Origin: Lingula anatina
Lineage: Eukaryota; Brachiopoda; Lingulata; Lingulida; Lingulidae
DNA: 64,000 nt
NCBI RefSeq assembly: GCF_001039355.2
Contig: NW_019774391.1
Span: 294,217-358,216 of the forward strand
Reading direction: 5' to 3'
The notes beneath the pieces are model-generated. The model saw only the letters and a program-made list of their open reading frames with translations, searched no databases and had not been told where the DNA came from. The position numbers were made by a program, and so were the translations under genes. Of this stretch, positions 22,756 through 35,285 are shown piece after piece. Every line of letters begins with the position of its first letter. The first letter of the stretch is position 1.

Positions 22756-23005
22756 AGGGGGTCTTTCCTAATGAAACTGTCGGTCTACGTAGATCGATCC
22801 AACTTCGCGGGGACTCTCGCTGAATGCAATCAGATTAACAGATTAACACGCCTCTTGTTTCGCTTAACCACTAGTTTTTTTTTTCTGTGCTCTGCTCAAC
22901 GCCAGGAGGAGGCGTGTTAATATGTTAATCTGAATGCCTTCAGTGAGAGTCCCGAGGAGTTGGATCGATCTTCATAGACCGAAAGTGTCATTGGGAATGA
23001 GCCCT
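22756..23005. mobile_element. Near-palindromic 250-bp inverted-repeat element (MITE), copy C
   Basis: The left about 100 bp and the reverse complement of the right about 100 bp match closely: AATGAAACTGTCGGTCTACG against AATGACACTTTCGGTCTATG, both followed by AGATCGATCCAACT, a GGGACTCTC block and ATTAACACGCCTC. The trinucleotide ATG flanks both ends (22753-22755 and 23006-23008), a likely 3-bp target duplication. The GATCGATC and GGGA-TC-CGCTGAAT blocks are shared with copies A and B, so the three belong to one broader family. Non-coding; it would form a long hairpin. Confidence 0.85.
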
Positions 23006-23756
23006 ATGGTATACGTGCGAAATAAGCCTTCCTGTTTCATTATCATATTTTTGAGAGCCCTTTTAAAATTGGCTTTAGATTATTCCATTTAAGTCCGACA
23101 AAGTACTAGTAAAAAACAACAATTATAATGGATTTGGATTTTTTGATTATTAAATAAGGGTCCTATTTAGATATTGCACTGATTGCTGATTGATAAGGCA
23201 GTGGGCTGCTCCTCAACACAACTCAACACAACAACACGTAGGCCTACTCCTCTAGTCTCAAGTCTAATCCGGTTCATAAAATCACGATCAGGCTTTGATT
23301 TCCCTTTTTCACTGTAGTACCCACCTTCTGTGGCGATTAACAGGTTTTCGTCTGTTATAAACTACGATCTGCCGCTTTATATAGCCTAGGAATAAACAGC
23401 GTGTACGGGCAGGCCAGAGCTTGTACCGGTGACAGAATAACAAAAACGCCCACACGAAAATTTTTACTTTGGGGCGACAGGTAGAGCTGTCCAAGACAAG
23501 CCATGCAAATGTGTTTGGTGTGGCACGAGAAATGGCTTCAAAATCTCAGCAAGTGCAACAGTAGCGTAAAATGAAGAAAGAAGTTGAACCCTTCGTACTA
23601 TATGATGTGTGACAAATTGCAACCAAGACGAGAGATGTCTTATCTACAAGGAGGCTAAATGTCACAAGCAAATAATGTTATCAGCTAAAGAATACAAGTT
23701 GTTTGTTTACGTTTCAAACAGGCTCCCCAACTATAGGCCTAGACCGGTTGTCCATC

Positions 23757-23905
23757 TGCAGGGACGGGCCCCCGAAAATCTTTCGTAAATTAGAGGGCGA
23801 ACGGTACCATTTGTCAAAATTCTAATTTCAAGGGGGAACCAGAAATCGAAGGGGGGGGGGAGGCAGGACTCCACCCCCTAACCCCCCTCTAAATCCTCCA
23901 ATGAG
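23757..23905. mobile_element. Fragment of the CAGTGGCGG repeat family
   Basis: Shares GGGCCCCCGAAAATC, TTAGAGGGCGAACGGT, AATTCTAATTTCAAG and the C-rich right end with 28920-29216, with internal deletions and a decayed terminus. Confidence 0.7.
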
Positions 23906-26900
23906 CTGTTTAGTTCTTAAGATTGGGTCTGAGTCATCTCAATCCAAAGGATCTCCACCCCACTCCAAATAACTGTAAAAATCAGAGTCAAAATGGCCGT
24001 GGTGGCAAAATGGATTGAATATTGAGAAGATACTTTGATATTCCTTTAGAGATTAATTGCAAATAATGGAAGTTTAACCCTCATTTTGTTTGGACTAATG
24101 GTCGATAGTCGTTTCAAAATTCAGTTATCGGGATTTGACAGTCAGTTTTGACTTCTCGAAAACAAAGCGGTTTAAAGCAATTCAAGCCAAGATTTTGAAC
24201 GCATTCAAAGTGCATGAATCGCTTCTTGGTGAACTTATCTGAGGAAAATTAAAAATTTTAAAGCACATTATTAGTATATACGGTAAAATCGTTGAATATA
24301 CGTTTTGTCGGGAAAATTTTGGTTTGGAAGGCTTCAAGTTTAGATTGGGTGCACGAAACTGGGAAATAAAATTGCAAATTTTGCAAACTTCTAAAGGTTT
24401 TGATGCATTGTTAATTTCTCTGGTAAGATGAAACAAACAGTGAAGCAAGCCATGTTGTTTTAAATGATTTTTAAACAGTTTGATAGATTCAAATCCAAAG
24501 CCGTCTGCTCAACATGCTGTATTACGCATGCGCAGGCGCTTTCTGTCTCTGGTTGCTATTACAGCTCAACTAGCACAACAGTATTGTCCAAAAAAGTTAT
24601 ATAAAATTTATGTCGTTTTACAACATATAATATCAGGCAAAATATCATTAATCTGTCGTGATCGTAGGTGGGTCCTGCCAAAGGGAGAGAGGGAAGGGGA
24701 TGAAAAGAGGGGGGATGAAAAGAAGAGAAAACATGGGAGGTGGAGTCAAACTATTTTGTCCATTTCTTGGTGTCAGTGATCCTCCAATACAGAACATTTT
24801 GTTACTAAATCTTAAAAACTAAATGACAGTTTATGATATACCTTATAGCTTTTTTATGAAAATGCTTACAGGATGTTTTCTCGTGTCGGATTTATCCAAC
24901 CGTTCTTTCTTAATACGGGTTAATATCGAGGTAATTTTAGGCCTGCATACTAAGACCTATAGGCCTATATATTTCCCTAGAGGCCTATCTGAATTCAAAA
25001 CCAGATTTGCAACTATCTCAAATAAACAAATAAAATAATAAGATATCGGTTGAGATATCAGTACCATTATCAGAGGTCGGAACCTGTTTATTTAAATTGA
25101 TACGTGTGTTTTGAAGAGAAGGCGGTACAAAGCTTTCATGACAAACGTGCAACATAAATTGAAATTTTGATGTCTAGAGACTGAATGATCATTAAACCAA
25201 CGACAACACTGACCTTAATGACCCATATTAGTGGGGCCGAGCCTCATGGACCTCACGTAGACCCTTATATATATTGAGTGAGTTTAACTCCCGAAACTGC
25301 TTAAGACTTAAATGTTGGTTTATGTTTTATAAGATAAATGCCTATCCCTTCTTTTCCTTATCCATCCTAACTTTCGCTTTTCTCTTTTTTTTCTATTTTT
25401 ATATCCTTTGGCCTCTCCACGTGACTTATATCAGGTATTCAAAACGTCTCCACTCCAAATGCCGGCCAGGGCAATGACTTGGAACGTAACCAAAGCTACC
25501 GTTAAATAACCCAGCAACTATGTCAAGATGCCCATTTTATAAAGCTTAATAAAGCGACCACTTACAAAATATCTAATGTCATTGACAGAATCACAGTCCA
25601 GCTATACTTGTTATTTTGCGTACTCGTGGGCAAACCTTAAATTGCACTAATACCGCACACCTCAAACCGCGGCACTACAGGTCAGTACATTGTTATTTTC
25701 CTTATTTACCCCTTGTTATAAAAGTAACACTTGTATAACCCACGCAAACGTGTTTACTGTATGGTGTACTGGTATATCTTATATTTTACATATAAAACAG
25801 CTTCCAAATTTATAGTTATAATACATCCCATAAAGCAAGAACAAATATATATAATAAGTGTCTTATAAATCCAAACAAAAGGGTGGAGGTTTTTTTTTTA
25901 AGCAGTGAAGCACATGACACTACAATGAATGAATGAATTTAATTTCAAAACCAGGCGCCTCTATCGAGTTAAACAGTGTGGTCTGCAATATTATATGGAT
26001 GACAACATTTTTAAATCTAATTCTAATATTCGGCTGAGTATTAGCATGGTACGTCTACTCAAAGTGTCCATCTGTTATCGTAAAATTTTTGGAACATTTG
26101 AGTATTGAAGGCGCTCGTTTAAATTTTATATCACTCTCTTCATTTTGAGATATATATTACTAATTCTTTTATTTTTTAAAGTTATCTACTTGTAAATTGC
26201 CAACCAAAAAAAGGCTAGTCACGAAAACCTTGCGGGAAGGTCAAATGACATTTTCGCCATTTTACTCCCCCTAGATGACTAGACAAGCCAAGCGGAGAAC
26301 ATAATTTAAAACGCTTCATAAATACCAGAAAGAACAACCTATTTGTAAAAAGATGCCCAACATTCCTTCAGTATCGATGAACATTAGTGCAAGAAAGTCA
26401 AGCGCCGATGAGAAAAAAAAAGGAAAATTTTGCTTTTAGACAGCATGGATATCTTACGAAAGGCAACTCTTCCTGCTTGAATATTTGTGTTGCAATCACT
26501 ATGACTTTCGAAACTGTTCATTGTGATATTTCACCAACTGCCGGGTAACATCGGTTTTTCTGATCCAAATGCACATTGTTATTGTTGGAACCCCTGGTAT
26601 AAAAATTTATACCTTTTCTTTGAACAATTTAATCAGAATAATTTGCTATATTTGAAAATAAGCATCCAAAAGGGTAAACAGTCATATATAATCTTTTCCA
26701 AAGTCTCAGTTCCATCGAGCTGAAACATGCACGGCATTCTTTTTAACATATTTTACGAGACAAAACATAATTTTCAGCTGCATTTTTAAAATAAATCTCG
26801 TACAGCGCCGACGTTATATTTGACCTCGGCCATTTTCTGATAGCCGAGACCCTGGGTCATATCCTAACAAAGAATCCATATGACCGCTGCACGCTCGGGA

Positions 26901-27100
26901 ATACATGACGTAAACTTTTTTATTTGTACAGCAGTATCTGTGTGTGCTCAAGCGCACTACATGAGTTCAGTAGAACACTTCGCTGTGACCTGCCAAGGTG
27001 ACTCATGTACTTGCCCTATATACTCTAGTTCCGATCTTTCAGTCCCTTACTTCAGTGCTTTCTTTCAGGCTGCGACCAGAGGCCTGCTGTGTCGTGACTT

Positions 27101-27125
27101 GTGTGTGTGTGTGTGTGTGTGTGTG
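27101..27125. repeat. TG microsatellite
   Basis: Pure TG dinucleotide run. Confidence 0.95.
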
Positions 27126-28919
27126 CAACATTGCTCTCTAGATATATGTGCAATTTTATTTAGAAAGAGAAATATCTTTGATTATCTGGTTTAAAATCTC
27201 TCTATGGCCCAGGCACAAGTTTTTTTTTCTTGGGCCTGTAATAAATCTCAAATACTTTGTCAGTACCAGCAAATGTGAATAATTTTTGCCGTCTGATGAC
27301 GCGTTTCATGCTGATTTTCGGTCTTAGTGTTTTTAGTGTGAATGTTTCCTTGTCCTGAAATCTGTGTGTATACAACTGATGATAATGCCAATGTTATTGC
27401 GACCAGGTCTCAGCAAGGTGCAACGATTTGGCCCGTTTTGTAAAGGTCTCATATTTCGTTGATTTCAACACAGGGATTTTCGATCTAAAACCGGTGTTAT
27501 CTCCGTCGGTCTAATCAGCTTGTCCGCAAACAAGTGGATGAGTTTAAACAAAGTGTATGAAACTGACAGGATTTCACTAAATTAAGTATTTGTTTATTTT
27601 ACTCCCAAGCATTTGGCGTAAAATATGTTCCTGTGGTGAATTAAATTTTTATGAGCTTGAGAACTGGTACATGTATATACGGAACAGTCAGAATATTTTT
27701 CTTTTAAAAGTAATAACGGTAACTCTGTCCAACACTGTAGAGCACGTGATATCTCATAACCAATAAAAAAAAGGGCGGGGCGCATACTAACCCCCGTCCT
27801 CACCCATGGTGTCGATATTGCTTTGGATTTTGAAGAGAGTTGAAATGAGTTTCTTTACACTACAGACAATTACAACAAAAGTCAAATATTATATTGCGGT
27901 TTGCACATACACATTTTTCATCGTTAATCTGTGTTAAGCCCCCTGACCAACGTACGTTTCCCTCATTTCCATAATTCATAGGCCAATCAACTGCGAATAT
28001 GACGTTTAAATTTTCTAGGGTTGTCTGCCTTGTAATTACAGACTAGTCGCGTCTGAGAGACTTTTCCAAAGGCCCTACATGTGCCCTAGGCCAGTTAAAT
28101 GAGACCTAAGGCCGGTGTTCCGTCGTTATTTAACCATCCAAATTATATGTGGAAGTTCACGTTCGTTACTTTTTCATTACGTTTCTAGTGAAGCATTTTA
28201 GTGATGCACAAGGAATGTTTGAGGAGAAATATTAATGTCACGTGCAGTTTGAAGTTTAACAAGTGTAGATCATAAGTGCGCATGCGTAAAGCTCAAGTCA
28301 AGATCTAGATATATTCATGTGTATAAAATAGTAAGTCAAAGGATATATATCCTTGGTAAATCTAGACCTCTTCCAATGACATCGTTTAAGATAAAATTTA
28401 TGAAATTATATAAAAATTGATTTGAAACGGGGTAACTGTTAAAGGAGTGGGGTGGGGTTAAATTTTTGTGTAGGAGTCCATTGGAAATTTTCCTCCACTA
28501 AAAGAGTGGTGGTAAGAGTGGAGTCACTGTTAGTCATATGAATCTAAGTGTTAATTTTGCTGGGGACCAAGGCGACACTAATCAACGCTTAAGGCCCTGT
28601 AGTGTTGGTACATGTAATGCATGAACTAGCCGTGGCTGGTAAAGTTCATTGAACTGACAACTGAGGAATAGGTTAATGTATTAGTAACTACCAGCAGGCC
28701 CACCACTATTACTCACTCCCGTACTCTCTGTCGCCTACGGGTCTATGACAATTTAGAAAAAAAATGAATATGACAGGATTCTATGTTTAAACTTCCACAT
28801 TGAAATAATATAAGTCAATTAATTTTCATATGGCAGGATTCCGTCATGCTGCGTTTTGAAACGATATGTACCATTCTCGTATTTCTACCATATAATATCT
28901 TATTGATAGGAGCTATATT

Positions 28920-29216
28920 CAGGGGCGGATCGTGGATCCAGGATTATTTGAAGGGGTGTCCATTTTCTAGGAATGACAGGCTGTGGATGAGAAGCTGACT
29001 CCCGCCCTCCCCCACCCCTAACCCACCCCACCCTTGGCGTGGGGTTCGGGGTCCGCCGAAGGGCCCCGAAAAATTTGGTATTTTAGAGGGCGAACGGTGT
29101 CATTTGGTACGGTTTAGAACTATGATTCAGCTAGTCAAAGTTCTAATTTCAAGAGGGGACTATCGGTGTGATTTTTTTTGGTCAGGACCCCCTGACCCCC
29201 CCTAAATCCGCCACTG
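28920..29216. mobile_element. 297-bp non-autonomous DNA element with CAGKGGCGGAT ends
   Basis: The left end reads CAGGGGCGGATCG and the right end, in reverse complement, CAGTGGCGGATTTAGGGGGG. These short terminal inverted repeats flank a non-coding interior. Parts recur at 15422-15571 and 23757-23905, so this is the most complete of three local copies. I could not define a target-site duplication. CAGTGGCGGA-type termini are common on MITE-like elements in animals; the superfamily is left open. Confidence 0.78.
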
Positions 29217-29590
29217 TAGCCTACTGTACAGTATACTTATTATGATCATCGGTTTTATTAGCACATCATCAGCATTAGCCATCCTATGTAGAGGCTTTTA
29301 TTTACAGTTTTTCAAAACTTTTTAACATTCAAACAAATTTAACGAAGTCATACTCAGAGGTTTATGCAACAAAAACCTGAATCCGACAGTACTTGACATA
29401 TAATAAAATCGTTCGTTAAGAAAAAATGAAGGACAATGAGGAATAAAAATGTTGTCGTATTCTCTCCATCTACATTGTTATGTGGCTAAGACGAAAAAAT
29501 AGCAGGAAAAAAGCTTCAAGTAATTTTAAGATCTTTGAACTGCCTTACCGTAGGCCAACCCTACGCAGAGTCAATCTCAGTAGTAGGCTA

Positions 29591-29657
<67 letters not shown>

Positions 29658-32600
29658 TTTATAGGCTATAGGCCTATATGTGCACCTATCAATTTTGATG
29701 GACGAATAACATCATATTCTAAAATATGAAACCCAATGCACACAGATTGAAAAAATTAAAAGGATAAAAAGAGACCTTGTCATCCTCAAAACACCTGCCG
29801 CCGTGTCCTGCGTTTATTTAGCAATCTTAGTGAGTCCAAATAAGCAATATAATCACCTACACATGAAAGTTGCGATTTCTAATGCCATTCAGTATGATAG
29901 GTTAATATACGTGCAAGGGTCGGGTTGTCAATTATTTGCCTTCATTTTACATTTATGTATAGTTACTCCGATGATTTATATTCTTAGCGGAACCGCATCC
30001 CGCTCCGGTTTTGAGTCAAGATAATAATTCCTGTTTTATGAATGAACTGTGCGTTGTGACCTTTTGACACACTTTTGTTGTTATGAAAAATACAATCAAA
30101 ATAAACCAAATATTATTCTTTATAGTTGTGCTGAGTTTTCCCTTTCCATGATGTTGAGTCATCATCTCTGTATTTTCTTGCTTGTGTAGCTCATAAATCT
30201 CAAATCTCAAAGTTAAAAACAGAAAATGTGAAATTTTAGTACAATGCAAATGTTTTTTATCCGCCATAATGTTACCCGATGAGGACAAACACTTGCAAGC
30301 AGGTGTCAGCACTTGCGCGTGACGTCAATTGACCATATATGGAAAATGCTAATGAGTTCCGAAATAACAACATTGTACCGAGCGAGGGAAATCGTACTAC
30401 GCTAAGACCAATTCACAGTTTTATCGCGGATCCTATTGACTTTTACACTTGTCAAGCATTGCTCAAGTGACTTAACACCTCAGGAATATATTTAGCACAC
30501 ATTTTTTGAGGTAGTGTACGCGAAGAAGCCAGAAATAACGGCAAGGGAATGACCAGCGCGCTGACCTCTATAAGACATGATGGACGTAAGCTAAAAGGTG
30601 AGGCATCACTCGGTCATGGTTTCTCTCCCATACCCTCAGCCTTTTCTTAACCCCTGCGTTTCTTTGGCTTGCCTTGTCAACGCCAATTTACTCCTTATGT
30701 ATTGTCAATTCCGATGATGTATGATTTGGAGGGGGTTGGCGATGTTTAAGGGCTCAAACTTTCGGAATTTTCAGTTGTTTACTTTACCATGGGGCTCGCC
30801 TGCGCTTTCAGGCAACAGCGGTCATCAAATAAAAGGCCGGCCATCTTGTTTGTAATGGATGACCTGAGTATCAAGCGCGCGAGGCGAGCGCTGCGTTGCT
30901 TTAGCCAGGATTGCGTGTAAAATGTGTTGCAAGTGGGGGCTTCTGTATGCAAGACGACTTCACTTATGGTGGGACAATGGTTTCACAGATTGCTGGTGCG
31001 GATATCGTCCGACTTGAAATTTCCACACCGATTGACCTCCATATTCTTGTAGATTTCATCATGAATAAAAAAGGTCATTCATTGAATATGACATTTCCTG
31101 TCCTGTGTAGTAAAAAAGACATTCCACCTTGTTTTAGCCAGGAAGTGGTCGCTTTGTATTTATTTGTCAACATTTAAGGTCAGTTTTTAGAAAGGCTAGT
31201 AATCCCAGTTCTTTTATATTGTTTAATAAGTCTTGTATAATTTGGTGCATTCTTTATATTTCTGCTCATAGGAAATTTGGAGTGTTCAAAGATTGTTTGA
31301 TTTGTATGTAGATCTATATGACAACTTTAAGGTTTCTGTGTCATATCAAAAATCTGGTGATTAACAGAATGAAAAGCGCTAAATTTTTATTTTATTTTTT
31401 TTTTCATTTTTTATTTCAAATCTTATTTAAAGGTATCTGTTCTGGTATCTTGCTTCCATTAGCAAATTTTCTTGAAAAAAAGCTAATTTGTACAATTGGA
31501 GGATTTTTGTTTTTGGTCTGAACTTTGAAAGATAATAGCTTTGCAGGATATTTTGATACAGAAAGTGTGGTTTTGGGACATTTTTAGATGTGGATAGTAG
31601 GCCTATACTTTAAAACAATTTATAAATAGTTAAAATTGTGTACATATTAAAAAACAAGGGTTGCGTGAAAAAGATTTTAATGATGCGCTCCCTGAATTTC
31701 CAGTGCAAATATTTGCAAACTGAAAAAATATTTATCAAAATGATTCCTTTCAAGTTATCATACTTCTCCGATTTGTGTGCTGAATACGATGAATTATTTT
31801 CTTGCCCTTTTGAAAATAATTTTGAAGGAAGTTTGATATTGTTATTATTGTTGTTGTTGTTTTGGTTTTATTGGCTATTCATGGTAGCCTGAATTTTTAC
31901 CATCTCAAGTCTTATACTCACCATGTATTTGAAATATGGAAAAAATTTGTGTTCACCAAAGTTATTTAAGAATGTATAACAGATTGTTGTATATAAGTAA
32001 GTTTTATGCAGCAATAAGGTTGATCACTAAGAGTGAAACATCGATACTAGTAAGGAGTTTTTACCACGTTTCTTCATAGTTCAGCAGCATAAAGGAATTA
32101 ATTCAATCTTGCATCAAATGATAAAGGGTGTGAAAAATACATTGCCAATATCTAAAAGTATATATCTGCTGTTTCTTAAATATTACCACTTTGTTGGCAT
32201 GAAAGGGGTCAGAATTGGCAGTCATCCAAATTTGTACAATTAGTAAATAGAAGGCCATCGATCTTAGTTTTATAGACTTAGTGAGAAATGTAAGCTGTCT
32301 TGTAGTTATAACTTATCAGCATTTAATGACAGACTAAAACAGTCTTTCTTTTTGCTGCCAAATATAAGTACTAATAAGACAAGAACCTTAAGTAAAGAAG
32401 AACGGCATATACAAAACGGCACACATAACATATTAAATGTATATGACCTATTCTTTTTGTGCTATCACAAACAGAGTGGCCCAAAAATCAATAAATGATA
32501 TTCAACAGAAAAGAGCACAACAGAAAGGGTCACTTGGTGTGTAACTATAAATAATAACTTCAGGGGGCTTTATTGAAAACTGTTGTCATCTGTATCAGAT

Positions 32601-34514
32601 ATCAAATTTGGGGTCATCTCAGGTAATGTTTACTGAAGAACATAAAATAGGTTTGTTTTGTTGGATAAATTACTTAGATCTGAGAAAGAAAAGAAAAAAG
32701 AATTGTTTGGTAACAAAAGTCCTTGCTGAAGCAATATGGTGAGCATTTCAGATGTTTCTTCCTTGAGGGGAGTGTTAATAACAACCATAAAAATGTCAGT
32801 CTTTTTAGGTTGTAGCCTTCAATGTAGAGGCTTCCTTAAAAGTTCTTTGTGGTTTTCTTGAAGAGATTTACATACTAGATTTTAAAAGTAGATTAGCGGG
32901 GTCATTTGGTTGGTTTTTGTACCATGTACACCATCTTTTAAATCAAACCATAGGAGCAAATTATCTAATGGAGGGTATTCAGACGATACGATATGCAATG
33001 ATTCATTTCAGATTCCCCCACTGAAAAATGTCCCTTCAATAGTGATTGTAACTGTTGATAGCTATCAGCATATTTTTGATGATCTTGATAGAGGTGATAT
33101 TAAGCATGTTCCCTTGTTGAAAGGGATTTTTGAAGAGGTAAAAATTTGTTATGCCTTTATTGATAAGTAAATATATAAGTGTATATTTTCTTGTAGTGAC
33201 TTTATTAGTGTTGTTTAAAGCATTCAACAGTAAATTCAGGAAGCTTTTTGTGTAATATCGATATTGTAAATAAGATGGTTCTTAGAATTTATTGTTTCAT
33301 TTATAATATTTGGTGGTTGAATTTAGATAATTTTCGTTTAATGTGATGAACTACTGTAAATATGAATATTTATAGTCAAAATCTTTCTGCAATTTTTTTT
33401 TTCATTTAAGATGGCTTAGGTTTTGGACTACTGTTACTACTAGTTTGCCTTGAAAGAAACTCCACAGCTTGCACAGGGTTTCTTTATTTCAGCTCTCCTT
33501 GTCTATGACATTTTCTGTTGCAGCATCCCTTAGCAGTGTGTCCATAAAGCCGACTTGTGTTCTTCCTGTCTTCTCTCTCTGAAGGTTACCGGAGAATAAA
33601 GTACTTCTCTTTGGGCAATACAGAAACCTGCATTGTGCAAGATGCATTCATCTTTACTGCATCTTTATGGACAGTCTTGAGGGCTTTCGGACCTGTTACT
33701 TGTGTGTCATTTGATTTTCAGGAAAAATATACCTTATTCACACTTGTTAACAAGTAAAGTACGGTACAATGAATCTCGATATGACTACAGTCAAATAAAC
33801 CCACTTTTACTTTTGGAGTTCCCTTACTTATATGGCCCTCATCTATTGTACTTCCTGTTTGATTCCTATAGTTCATACATAAAATGATGTGTTTACTTTA
33901 AAAAAAGCAACCAACACGCCCACTCCCCATAAGGAATATCTGGACAGCGGAAGGTCATTTTTGGGTGCACTATGGGATTCAGCAGGTCAAAAGGCCTGTG
34001 AAGTCGGACAAATTATTTGCTTTATAGTGTATATATTTTACTATGAAAACAACCTCCATAAAGACCACAGTTTGAAATTGACCATGTTAGAAGTCCAGTG
34101 GTGGAGTTGTTAGATGACGAGTAACATAAGAAAAGTTGACTGTGCACCAGAACCACAGTTAGGTGATAACCACAGTCCTAAAAATGCTAACTAGTGTGAA
34201 TGGTTTGAAGCCAATTCACATTTCTTCTTCAGCCAGTTCTTCTCCTAGCAGGTTGTCATTCTAAGTATTCTGGTTGGTTGTGTTTCTTTCTTTTTTTTTT
34301 TCTTGATTTATTTTAGGGTCAGTGATTATGTAACTCAATAATACAAATTCCTCTGTGATAATGAAAAGGCAAATTTTTATTCTCCTTGGTCAGTTTGAAT
34401 TAGGGTCTTAGCGTGAGCCTCACCAATTTGCTTATTTTAAGGTATTTTTAAAATACAAACCTTCACTTGTACTCATAATCTTAAATCAATAATGCTTTTT
34501 TTTTTCACTTTCAG
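29217..34514. other. Region upstream of the TGFBR3 signal-peptide exon
   Basis: No gene is recognised. The stretch around 30830-30945 is locally rich in CpG (GCGCGCGAGGCGAGCGCTGCG) and could be near a transcription start or a non-coding first exon of TGFBR3, since the exon at 34515 has its own acceptor and must be preceded by another exon. That link is speculative. A TA microsatellite occupies 29594-29656. Confidence 0.35.
29594..29656. repeat. TA microsatellite
   Basis: Uninterrupted alternating TA run of about 60 bases. Confidence 0.97.
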
Positions 34515-34672
34515 CCTATTGAGTAGGATATCAGCCACATCTTCTGATTCATCCCAGTGTAAGAGTGAAATCCTAGGCCCCGTAATGGGCCGAATGCATT
34601 GAGGTGTGGGCATGAAGAAAATACATATTCATGAAGCTGTGGTACTATACATAGGGGCGCTGGCGGCCATAG
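34515..34672 (+). CDS. TGFBR3: TGFBR3 exon with 5' UTR end and signal peptide
   Basis: Preceded by a TTTCAG acceptor, so at least one upstream non-coding exon exists. Translation begins at 34612 (MKKIHIHEAVVLYIGALAA), a basic start followed by a hydrophobic core, then a GTAAGT donor after one base of the next codon. That base joins the exon at 42005 to give Ala-Pro-Glu-Val-Ala, a plausible mature N-terminus. In the untranslated part an ATG at 34583 opens a five-codon upstream frame (MGRMH) ending before the main start. Confidence 0.85.
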
Positions 34673-35225
34673 GTAAGTTATCAGTGCTTCATTGGATCAA
34701 TTACTTGGAACACTGTCAGCTCTTTTTTCACTGCAGGTTGTTGACTATGAGGGTTGATTTAAGTTAATCCAAAGTAGCCTTTTGGTTTTGAAGCCAGTGT
34801 ACCAGAACTACCAGTCCTAACTATTTTTGAGAGAGATTTTATTCTGAAAATAACATGGAAATGCTGGTTCAGAAAAACAGTATAAATGAATTGTATGGAA
34901 GCATTTGAACCAACATCAGATGAAGTGAGGGCTCACAAAAAAGATAAGCATTGTAATGTTATGATAGAAATAATGAATTAAATATATTAAAAATACAGTA
35001 ATGATACCTAAGAATAAAATAAGATCAGCTCATTTTCCACTGATATGGGTTTCTGAAAAATGTGATAATAATTTTTAAAAAAGCCACTGTCAGATGAAGT
35101 CAAGGCCTAATTAACAGACACGATGGGCACAGACTCATTGTGTGTTAGTATTAGCGTAGATTAAATTGTAATTAATTAACCCATCTCGTGTTTTTGTCGT
35201 AACCACACTTGTTTTGGTTTGGAGA

Positions 35226-35285
<60 letters not shown>

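Larger units (their letters stand above)
23006..28919. other. Gene-poor stretch
   Basis: I see no recognisable protein or RNA gene on either strand. It holds a partial repeat copy at 23757-23905, a TG microsatellite at 27101-27125, TAGGCCTA-type palindromes around 23240, 23740 and 24940-24985, and otherwise AT-rich unique-looking sequence. Confidence 0.5.

Noticed and set aside
32910-33170. 86-codon open frame upstream of TGFBR3
   Set aside because: No motif, no flanking splice logic, AT-rich composition.
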